From: Floccularia luteovirens
Lineage: Eukaryota; Basidiomycota; Agaricomycetes; Agaricales; Squamanitaceae
Assembly (NCBI GenBank): GCA_009739215.1
Contig: VSJF01000002.1
Coordinates: forward strand, 992,001-1,056,000
Direction of reading: 5' to 3'
DNA length: 64,000 bases
The notes below the pieces were generated by a model. The model made no database searches. It was not told the origin of the DNA and saw only the letters and a list, made by a program, of their open reading frames with translations. Shown here one piece after another: positions 55,001 through 64,000 of the stretch (positions are counted from its first letter, which is position 1; each line of letters begins with the position of its first letter). The translations under genes were made by a program, and so were the position numbers.

Positions 55001-57701
55001 AGCCCAGTCGGTACTCCAAGTGTTGCGCCAATGCCAGTATCTATCCCCGTTCCAACATCCATCATCCAGTCATTAAAAATGCAGGCACAAAATCGGAGGG
55101 ATTCGAATACCAATTCCAATAACTCGATCACGCCTCCTGTAGATACTCCTACGGTTGCCCATGATAGTGTTGAGGATATCCACGAAGATACCACAGATGC
55201 GGACACTCCTGGGCAACGACATGGTGAATTTCTAACATCGCCGATACAAACACCCGTCCAACACCCTCAAGCCACCCCGGGCCCTTCCGATGAAGAAGTC
55301 AAGCCTGCGGAAGATAAGTCAACGAGTACCGTGACTGCAGAGTCCCCATCGAAGAACGTTAGTAACTTCGACAGTAATAAACCAGTCGACATTTTCGGTC
55401 ACCTACAAGACAATATTGCTTTACCATCTGTTCACAACACGCCACCAAAAGGATTTTCTCAGACGGTTGTCATGCGTAAACCGTCTCATCCCGTTTTATT
55501 CGCAGACCCATATCCATATAGTTTATCAACCCCTTCTGGCCACGGAGTTCTAACGAAGGAATTAGGTTCCGAGGAGGATACTGAACATGACAATTCTCTC
55601 TCATCTATCTCAACGACCGAAAGAGCTAATGAAGGCAATGATAATGAAAATGGTCCTCAGGAGCATTCTACTGATGATTCTGAATTGGACGTATCCGAGT
55701 TGCAATATCCTCCTACAACGGAGGGTACTATTCTACCTGAAACCTCACATCCACCATCCCATGCCTTGATTGGAGACGTTTTCACTGCTGGCGAAGACAG
55801 TGATGCCGATGGTGAGGTCGATACAGATTACTTACGCCGGCAACGGATCAGCTACACATCTTTCTCTAGCTGAAAGCCATCCATTCAAGTCGACGGAGCC
55901 ACGTAGCAAGAGCAGCAAAGTTGCAGTGAGACCGAAGAAAAATGAGGATTACGAGGTTCCGTCTACAGAATCGATCGACCCTTCAGTCGCTGAAAAGTAA
56001 ATTTTCGACACTCTTCTCAAAACCTTAGTGCTGACCACAATTATTAGACCCCGTCCAACGGAAGCACCAAAAACTCAGTTGGCAGAAACTTCCGAAAGTC
56101 AGCAAATAGCAGAATCCAGTCATGAAAAAGAAGCATCCGAAACACAGCTCGACTCCTCTCATTCTCAAATTATTGCCACCGCACAATCTTCTAGACTCTC
56201 ATCCAAGAGGAAACGAAGTATCACACCTGGCCTTTTGACTCGTTCAGCATCAAAGAGAGCAGAAGCGAGTACAAAGGATGGAGATGCAAAGGATGGAGAC
56301 AAGAAGAAGACCCATATACGACGAAAAGCTCTAGGCAAACACAAGTCCACTATAGTTCGCGAGGTTTCTGAGGATCACTCCGAACGATCTGTCAAAAGTC
56401 AATCATCCAGTGCTAGCTCTGCCGCGAAAATGCTCCAACTTGGCAGCCGAGCCTCTTCAGTAGCATCTTCAGCTCCCAGCGAAAAATCTTCATCTTATCA
56501 GCAGTCACCAACAATCCACAAACCAGGAATGATTTCTCGCCAACTTTCTGCGCTTGGATCTTATGCAGCGTTGTTTCACGCTCATGGACGTGCACGTACC
56601 AATATTTTGCAACAAAATCGTCTACCACTGCATATCGTGCCTCAGCAAGCACCACTAACACAACACCAGCTGCATAAGGACACTACGCCTCCAGCTGTTG
56701 GCGACGTGGAGGAACCTTCACCAGTGCCAGCGGAAACCAATTCTATAACCGTTGACCCACCTTCGCCAGTAGATGTTTCGCACCGTAGCTCACGTCCAGA
56801 CACGACTTCAAGCTCCCCAGTGACTCGTTCTCACTGTCGGTACCACAAGATCAGTTTACCGAAGGAAGAGGGTGGTCCTCGAGTTTGCTTCCTTGTTCCC
56901 GGCTGCTCCCTCACAAATAAGGAGTTGATGGAAGAGGAAGAGATCGAAGATCACGGTGATGCGACCAGAGAAGACGGCCAAAGAATGGTGGAAGATATTC
57001 AATCCTTAGACTTCAACTCCTATTTAATCGGTGTTTTGCGTCAATTGGTTGGTCTGGACATTTTACGGGAGCAAGAAGTGTTTTACTTGCCTCAACCTGG
57101 CGAAGATATTCCAAAGAAAGCCATTCATCATCGAACAGCATCAACTAAAACAGCATTAGTGCGTTTGCCTTCTCGCGATTCACCTGGTGGCACCGAATCA
57201 GCAAGCTATCATGGTTCGCCTGTTCGATCTATCGCCTCAGTGCGCTCTCCAGCCTCATCGAGACCTCCCCTATCGGTCAGCGGGTCTCTGTCATCAGTAG
57301 CTCAGAAGATGATCGAATCCGGAAAAGATATTGAACAGACGTCTTCAATGGGATCTGAATTAACGGATTATCCTACCGAAGATGAAGGGGAGCGCAAAAT
57401 GAAACGTGCACGACCTGCTCTGCCCGAAAGTTCCATAGGGCAAGGTAAAAAGGCGCGGCGTAGTGGCGGCATCCCGTCTATCGCAAGCCACCAATTACAG
57501 AAACGACGGAGTAAGCGTATAAGCGTTGACGCTCACGGTTATAAGCCAGAGTCAGATGGCGAAGAGACATCGACGGATGCGGATGTTTCAACTCGTCGCA
57601 AATCTACGAAACGTGGTGTGAAGAGGACGATGTCCTCTGAGAATAGTGGCGAAGGTGCAGAGGAACACAATTCCAAAAAACAGAAGACCCGTGTTCGGTG
57701 A
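52036..57701 (+). CDS. Very large acidic, mostly disordered protein with a conserved Cys/His patch
   Basis: I do not recognise the family. At least seven exons join in frame to about 1,750 residues, starting at the ATG at 52036 after a CT-rich leader. The N-terminus has DAIARQGKVPKAPIHNPYDK and a short folded-looking region around residue 60. A very acidic tract follows at 52,430-52,740 (EEEGEYEEGEGVEEDAEQYE). The middle is Ser/Thr/Pro/Glu-rich with SP/TP sites. The last exons carry basic clusters (SSKRKRSI, HIRRKALGKHKST, KRGVKRTM, KKQKTRVR) that look like nuclear signals. At 56,832-57,110 a compact block reads HCRYHKISLPKEEGGPRVCF, ending VPGC (C-x2-H...C-x5-C). It is followed by IEDHGDATREDGQRMVEDIQ and YLIGVLRQLVGLDILREQEV. 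A nuclear scaffold or chromatin role is inference. One intron near 55,812-55,870 is needed to bridge frames. Confidence 0.75.
56832..57110 (+). other. Candidate folded Cys/His domain inside the large disordered protein
   Basis: Cys at 56835, His at 56844, Cys at 56886 and Cys at 56904 form a possible zinc-binding set (C-x2-H-x13-C-x5-C). The following 70 residues lack low complexity and have a helix-like pattern. This is the only long ordered segment in the C-terminal half. Confidence 0.5.
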
Positions 57702-57886
57702 TTCGTTTACGGATATGTCTTTCTAGTATTCTTTTCTTTCTGCAGCTTCATTCATTGTCTATAGCAGCGATAACATCTCCCTATATTATTATTGACTAGC
57801 ATTTGTCAAACATGTACACAAATTATGCAATACGTGATAAGTATAAACTGTGAATATAAGGCCATAAACAAGATTATGTATATATC

Positions 57887-59704
57887 CTAAGCCCTCCCTC
57901 CTCTCTTCTTTGGCCTCTTGCTTTCTTTCTCATCGCCGGATTCGACTGTCTTCAGCTTTCTTCGCTTTCCTGTTTTCTCCGTGTTCAAGCTCTGCTTCAT
58001 TATCACTGACACTGGACCGTTTTCCCTTTCCCTTATTTTTTGGTTCTGCACGACCTGCTTTCTTCTCCATCACCATAGGTTCATCCGAATCTTCCTCAGT
58101 TTCTGAATCATCTATTGGTTTCTTTCCTTTGGTAGTCACGTTCTTTTTCGCGAGTAGTTCTCGTTTCCTTTTCTCTTCTTCCTCCTTATCATCTTCATCA
58201 TCGGAAGCAAAGGGATCGTCGGCCACTTTTTTCTTAAGTTGCAGCTTTGCTTTGCCTACCGGAGGTGCTGGTCCTTCTACTTGTGTTGCTCTCGAGGCCG
58301 TTGCAGCTGCCGCATCTCTATTAGACGCCAATTCCGCAAAAAATGCATCCTTCAGTGCCTTATAGGGAGGCTGTAAGTCTCAGATAGAGTGGTACGTGGA
58401 GGTAGAACGAACCTTTATTTCCGGCTCCTTCATAAGCGCGGTGTTTTTCCATGTCTATAGTAAACCGTTAGCCCTAGATACGTCTCACAGAAGAAGCTTG
58501 TTTACTGTGGATGGCACACCACTGGGATGTTTGCTGTCGATACCTATAGAGGTACGGTGAAACATATTTTCAAAATAATTATGATAACCAACAAACCGAT
58601 ATCGGTGTATAAATTAGATTTGACACCACTCAAGTTGACTGCCATGGTTGCGAAGTAATATTTTCATGACCTAGCTACATATGAGTGGATGACACAAGGC
58701 ATGAGCAGAATCATATACCTCGGTTACAGCATTTTTATCGTAAATATCTGGCATATATATGCAAATAAGATGCTGAAAATTGGGAACTTCATGTTCCGGA
58801 GAAGTGGAAACCTTCATAAGATACGCCGAGGTAGAAGAAAGAGGGCCGGACACAAGGGAAGCTGATAGATAATTACTTTCGGTTTCAAAATAGTCATGGT
58901 GATGTAGACCCACACGCGATACTACTCCATATGATGTCAATTTTGTTTGACGGAGCAAACATCAACCTTTGTACGAGAATCATAAGTTGGGAACAAAGAT
59001 GGGATTCGGGCCATACCATTTCCCCGAGACATATCCATGTTTAATCGATATTTTCTTCAATTTTTCTGTGGCCTCAGCTTGGACCTAAAGTGACACTCCT
59101 TTCAGTCATCCGATGGGCATTTGAACACTAGTCATATGAATAACAGACCTCCTCTCGGACTTCTTTTTTGCTTTTCGCTCCAGTCTTTTTACTCGAGCGA
59201 ACAGGAATGGAGTCATCATTCTATTCAAGTATGTTACCCAACGAAAAGATCACAATGTGGGAGGGGTATGAAACTCACCCTGATACCCTCGACTTTTTCT
59301 GTTACTTCTTTTACTGCAAAGAGTATGTAATGATACCGGCACAGTCAAAAATCAAAAGATGCAGGTGACGTACGTAAAGCAGAAGCCTCTTTAACTGCCT
59401 CCTGCTCATTTGAATCCACTTTGACAGGCTCAGAAGCTCTTACCCAAATCCACTGAGACATTGAACATACATCGTTAAGCTCTCAATCTCCACATGTGGG
59501 TTTCAGAGATCACTAACAGGCTTTGTACCGTCGTTTTGTACCATTGAGGGCTTGAACTAGCTGGCTTAGTGAGAATGACCTTATGCTACCTGACAGCTTA
59601 CGCACTTTTGACAGGAATTCTTGTATTGAAATGTCTGATTCCTGAAACCAAGCATACTGATATGATGGTTGATATGTATCTTCGCTGTTGATATTTTGGT
59701 TCAT
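57887..59704 (-). pseudogene. DUF1917 (Bles03/C11orf68-like) protein, reading frame broken once
   Basis: This is a cytosolic protein family of unknown function. The start at 59704 gives QYAWFQESDISIQEFLSK. Exons then give MVQNDGTKPWIWVRASEPVK, LKEVTEKVEGIR and KKTGAKSKKEVREE. Next come ATEKLKKISIKHGYVSGKW, LMFAPSNKIDIIWSSIA, VSGPLSSTSAYLMKVSTSPE and NFQHLICIYMPDIYDKNAVT, all typical of DUF1917. After VMKILLRNHG (about 58,643) one extra base shifts the frame; the conserved sequence resumes as VNLSGVKSNLYTDIG, IDSKHPSGVPST and TWKNTALMKEPEIK. A Lys/Glu-rich tail follows. The end is either 57887, after a possible 43-base intron giving a basic tail (ESKRPKKRGGRA), or 57930. Because everything else is conserved, a sequencing error is as likely as gene loss. 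Confidence 0.75.
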
Positions 59705-60965
59705 AGTTATGGCGTCTGTAGATACACTGTACGTATGGATTGTTCTCTGTTGACGCGTTACTTTGGTTTGTTTGTGTTCTCCACTACGAGTGTCGTCACA
59801 TCTTCCCCATTCACATGCTCCCCTGCTCATTAACATTTGCCGTCAGAATGTAGGAGCAGCTAGTGATAATAATTCAATGAAAGGAAGAGTATTACTGATA
59901 TGGTTCACCTACGGGTTTACTCAGATGTTGTTTTGCGACTGGCAGTTGGGCATGTTGTCGCCTCATGACCAACAACCGAACGCAATCGATGGAAGATGGA
60001 AGAATCAGTAATTAAACGACGCTTCAAGACTTCGACTTGAGGCTTTGGAGAGTTGATGTTGTACGAAATGCTGCAAATAACACTGATGACATCGATATCG
60101 GCTTCATTGAAATTAACTACTAGTACATCATTATTAAACCTGGCTCTGCCGCATTTTTCGACTATGATAAATGGAATCTCGTTAAAGGTTCGCCTATAAT
60201 CCATAGTTATCTGTTAAGAATCTTACGACTTACGAGTGTTTAAGTAAAGAGTAATCTTGGAAATATACTCTCATGATCCTTGACAGTCAAAGATTCAGAC
60301 CCGAAAGAATGCAGTATCCCTAGATTTTGAATGTGAACAAATCGCTTCCTCTTGGGTCGCTACGTTGGTGAGTTTGTATTAGTACAAGGTACATACACGT
60401 CCATCATACCAGAAGGAACCTTTGGTGTCCTTGAGAAAGTCCCACCTGGGTAAGATCCGGACCTGTTAAATCCCATATATTTCTCACAGAAAGTTGTTTG
60501 AAGCGTCAGAAGGCGAGCTGTGAACGTTTATTGTTCGTTACTCCTGACCGCGCCACCAGATACTCAACTTGGGGTTAATGAAATTGCGAACCAAGAACCC
60601 CATCTCAACCAATACTCCGTATGTCATCATAAGAAGTGGTACTGATCACCGCATCCCGCATGCAGCAAGTATGGGGTATGCATACGTATAACGTTTTGAT
60701 TCGGTGGAATGCGATTATCAAAACAAGTTGTCGAAGATCAAATACTGAATCTTCACAAGGTGTGTATACTGTATAGAATGGTTATAATGTGGATCAACCA
60801 AGGAGCAAAACGGGGATTTGTCGACAGCTAACACCCTCGTGTGTTTACAAATGCTGCCACTGAAGCAAATACAGATGCCAGATGGATGTAGAAGTTCTGA
60901 TGCAAGAATATGGATGGAAATAGTCTAGACTATGGTTACAATGTAGCATTGATATAGAAGCTCAG
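59705..60965. other. 1.26 kb spacer between DUF1917 and Fcf1 genes
   Basis: Contains the 3' end of Fcf1 and the DUF1917 promoter. A 95-codon minus-strand frame at 59,917-60,204 starts with ATG but resembles no family I know and lacks supporting splice structure. Nothing else was seen. Confidence 0.4.
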
Positions 60966-61867
60966 CTATGAAGGTGCACCCTGGTCTGGCAGTCGTTCGA
61001 TTGCGTACCGTCTCTTGACTATGTACATAAGAGGAACACCTGGGACCTGGCGAATCCGTCGGCGGAGCTCTCGATCACAAGTAGCTACGATGTAGCATTT
61101 ATGGGCAGTGACACGCTGCACTAAGCAGTCATCTGCATAAGTTCCGGTATGCGTGCATCGCAAGCGTTCAAATCTAGGATCGCGTGCAACTCTAAGAAAT
61201 GTAAGATTAGTATGCCGCTAAACCGAAGACGTAGATGGTGTATCAAAAACAGGGAAACCAAGGAAATGTAATGCGGACGAAGAACTCGGGGGAGGAACTA
61301 CTTACCGAAGCGCAACGCGGTAGCGATGGCCTAACTTTTCTAATTCGGCCATCACACAATCAGTTACACATGGAATGCCTGTCAACATGGGTAGGAAATG
61401 AGCACATATGTACGTAGTTTGAGCGGTTCAAGCATACACTTAGCATAAAGACAATCCATCATGCCGCTCACGAGCTCCAGTTTATTTTGTAGACTAAAAT
61501 TGATGAAATTTGTATCGATTAATACCCGATATGGGGGCACGAGTGCAGTATTATGTGCAAGGAAAAGGGAGGAAGCTACTTGAGGACTAAATAAAGCATT
61601 AGGGTGAATGAAAAGTAAGGGCGCAGTATCAACTTTACTGACATTCGACGGACAGCTTTGGCCTTTTCCTCATCATCTTTTTTTTTCTGTTTGAGCTTGT
61701 TCTCTTTCCTGACAGGCGACATATCTCAGGGCTAAAGCTGAAACTTGATCACAACTGCAACTCACAGTCGTATATCATTTGGATTTAGCAATCGCTTCAC
61801 TGCAGCAAACTTTCGCGTCTTTTTTGCTTTGACCTATGGGACAGGGTATTTTTTTCAGTCAACCCAT
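60966..61867 (-). CDS. FCF1: rRNA-processing protein Fcf1 (PIN-domain)
   Basis: Fcf1/Utp24 is the PIN-domain endonuclease of the small-subunit processome, acting on early 18S rRNA cleavages in the nucleolus. The exons read [120 protein letters not shown] and VIATCDRE-type [16 protein letters not shown]. It ends [13 protein letters not shown] at 60966. The PIN acidic residues (IDTN, TDCVMAE, TYADD, ATCD) are all present. The first exon is tiny: either ATGG at 61867 spliced to CAAAAAAG (MAKKTRK) or ATG at 61898 spliced to GTCAAAGC (MVKAKKTRK). I use the former. Length is about 195 residues, normal for Fcf1. Confidence 0.92.
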
Positions 61868-63823
61868 TTGTGGTAAGAGTCAGCTAAGCTCCGACCATTT
61901 CGAAGATGAAAAAAATGAGGTGTGTAGAACACCAATTGAAGTACAAGAACAACAAGCAAAAACTTGCACAGCCACTAAACTCCGTTTTTTTTGTCGTGTG
62001 AAAATGTAAATTGACTCGCGCAGCCACCCCAATTGACAATGATTGATGATACTGCAATGGGCCGCCGTCGGTAAAATGTTATCACCGCCATATTGCTCAA
62101 GAGCTCAACAACTCCCTACTTATCAAACAAATATTCGGGCATAAACGTTAGGGTGCAAACTTTCATAAAGCACGTCCGCGGAAAGATCTCAATGATGTGT
62201 GGTGGAAATACGAATCTTTTCCAGTATTTTGGACAACAACCTCAGTACTAGGAAGGTATCAATGTAAATATTTGTCGGTATGTAAGATATACACGGATGT
62301 AAGTCAGCACTTGGAACTGGTTTCAGGGAAGAACAACTAGTGTGCCTTAACTAGATCTGTTTGTCTTTTTCTTGCTAATGCAGGTTCGTTAATTTGGAAG
62401 TTGGACAATCTAGCCTGTAATTCCCAAAAAGAAGGAATGTCGAATACGTACACTCTTCTTCTGTTTGAATTGAATGTATCATTACAATTATGTGAGAATA
62501 TAGATTTTTACAGTAGAATCTCACGCGTGTTCAGGCTGGAGTGAACTGGCCAACATTTGCGAATGACTGACTAAAACTACAGACCAAGTAGCTACTTATA
62601 TACTAGAAAATACATGATAGCGTAATACTCGCCGTGGTCAAAGCAAATGAATATGGAATGCTTAAGCCCTTAAGGCCTATTAGCCAAGTGAATACAAACC
62701 CTTTCCGCTATCTAAGACAAAATATGATTAAAGGAGATACTTATACAACAAGGCGCTATGTCCCCGTATGGACATAGCTGTGACCTGGGAAGGCGCAAAA
62801 ACTACAAATTTACTAGTTTAGGTTCCGTAGTTTCTAATAGATGAGAAATACAGACTCGAACTGATGTCGTCGAGAAGGGATGGTGCATCGGTGATCTTTA
62901 CCACCGCTTGAGTTGACACCTTCACTCCCTAATATCTGCAGAACGTGAGTCGATTGAGCCAGGATTGTATGAGACAAATATGTGTGAAGGTTTGAACATT
63001 GAGAAGCACATGAAATTTTTGTGCAGATGATGTTAATACACATCAAAAAGAGACCTAAGTTAGCTATGACAGATGATCCTAAAAGGTAGACCTACAATTA
63101 ATAGATAAACGACGTGTAACAAAGATGTAAATGCAAATGAAGGGTGTGTGATATATAAAGAATACCTATGTTGACGGATCATATCCAGGCGACACTAGTG
63201 CGTTTATTGAGAAGTACAACATATTGTTTTCCTGCAGGTTAGGCTAGTGTACCATGGACAATTCGGAAACATTAGAAGCAACAGAAATCGAAGGACAAAG
63301 TTAGTACAGTGACGAAAGTTCCGAAAAGGACCGGTTTTCATAAACGTGGAGATAGTAGATGTTTACCGCTAGCACCGACCCCTTGAGACATAAGCCATGC
63401 TACCGATCGGGGCGTCTAATAATTGTTTGAGAACCATATACAGCACAAGGGGGGACGGGACCATCATGGTTCAAAAACAATAATTATAATTATAATATAT
63501 TATTTTCCCAGATTTAGATGATCCGGACGAGATTTTGGGGTTGTAGATATGGAGGAGCTGTAGCACATGGAGTGTCGAGAAACGAAAGAAGAGAGGACTG
63601 AACATAAACACACAGACAGCCCCAAGGCTATGAAGGTATGAAACCGAATTGATTGATGTGGATCTTGGTTAAGGTTAAAGAAAAATAAATAAATAAAATA
63701 AGTGACAGTTCTCCGGACCTTTGATGATTTCACTCGTATTTCCTCATCCGACTTTCATATATAAACTCTTGCATAGCTCCATGTTCATATCATTCAACTC
63801 CTTTCTCTCTCAACTACTTTCAT
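61868..63823. other. 1.96 kb spacer, upstream region of the right-edge gene
   Basis: No coding exon was supported. A very AT-rich, near-palindromic stretch (TAATTATAATTATAATATAT) lies at about 63,481-63,500. The last 70 bases hold the promoter of the partial gene. Confidence 0.4.
63758..63765 (+). promoter_or_regulatory. TATA box of the right-edge gene
   Basis: TATATAAA lies 59 bases before the ATG at 63824, with a CT-rich leader (CTCCTTTCTCTCTCAACTAC) in between. This is the clearest core promoter in the window. Confidence 0.6.
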
Positions 63824-64000
63824 ATGACTGTCCTCTCCACAGAAACAAAGACAACAACAACTCACCGTCGTTCTTCGTCGGGTAATGTTGTCAACGGCTC
63901 TGTCAAACTCTCCTCTGCACGACTAGACATAGGTCGTCTCGCACGTTCAAAGGTCATCCACCCGCCAAAGAATGTCAAGTCTACAGAACTAGCCCAGACT
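63824..64000 (+). CDS. N-terminal part of a gene cut by the window edge
   Basis: From the ATG at 63824 the frame stays open for all 59 codons to the edge. It begins MTVLSTETKTTTTHRRSSSG and continues with SARLDIGRLARSKVIHPP. The start is rich in Thr and Ser. I cannot name the family from this fragment. The strong TATA box and pyrimidine leader just upstream support a real and well-expressed gene. Confidence 0.6.
   Translation, partial: MTVLSTETKTTTTHRRSSSGNVVNGSVKLSSARLDIGRLARSKVIHPPKNVKSTELAQT

Noticed and set aside
59917..60204. 95-codon minus-strand frame between DUF1917 and Fcf1 genes
   Set aside because: It has an ATG but no recognisable family, no splice-linked partner exons and no promoter-like context, so I leave it unannotated.

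Overview
The window looks like nuclear chromosomal DNA of a basidiomycete fungus, most likely an Agaricomycete. Nearly every protein-coding gene is broken by many short introns (about 45-70 bases, GT...AG, often with a CTGAC/CTAAC-type branch site). Intergenic spacing is short in the gene-dense parts, several promoters are pyrimidine-rich with a TATA box, and the gene set (Nab2, Fcf1, Rer1, eL33, CSC1/OSCA channel, Pho85-type cyclin) is fungal housekeeping. I see no operon, phage, CRISPR or intact transposon structure. Gene boundaries were rebuilt by joining exons by eye from splice signals and family conservation, so single exon edges may be off by a few bases.

Layout. 1-9 kb: a gene-free end, an anion/cation symporter-type MFS transporter (minus), a 2.9 kb gap and an NMN adenylyltransferase (minus). 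9-20.6 kb: a dense block with a family X DNA polymerase (plus), glutaryl-CoA dehydrogenase, ribosomal protein eL33 and a probable mitochondrial protein (all minus), then a small conserved protein, an F-box/LRR protein and an NFKBIL1-like protein (plus). 21-25 kb: a CSC1/OSCA-like mechanosensitive channel. 25-29 kb: two SAP-domain proteins transcribed away from each other. 29-35 kb: two tandem paralogues of a membrane-anchored P-loop ATPase, probably mitochondrial. 35-42 kb: Nab2 and a PCL-type cyclin (both minus) with a 3.3 kb gap. 42-47 kb: a 5.5 kb stretch with no supportable gene. 47-50 kb: a TDA10/glycerate-kinase-like P-loop kinase (minus) divergent from Rer1 (plus). 52-57.7 kb: a very large acidic, mostly disordered, probably nuclear protein. 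57.9-62 kb: a DUF1917 protein and Fcf1 (both minus). The right edge cuts the first exon of another gene.

There is no obvious shared pathway. The links I would draw are nuclear RNA or chromatin roles (Nab2, Fcf1, eL33, SAP proteins) and mitochondrial roles (glutaryl-CoA dehydrogenase, the tandem ATPases, the 15-16.4 kb gene).

The most interesting points are: two consecutive microexons (10 and 6 bases) in rer1; an 8-base microexon behind a GC-AG intron at the catalytic-loop codons of glutaryl-CoA dehydrogenase; single-base reading-frame breaks in two otherwise well-conserved genes; tandem ATPase paralogues whose Walker B lacks acidic residues; a polymerase that combines a lyase lysine with a TdT/Pol-mu-type Gly-Trp motif; and a back-to-back SAP-domain pair.
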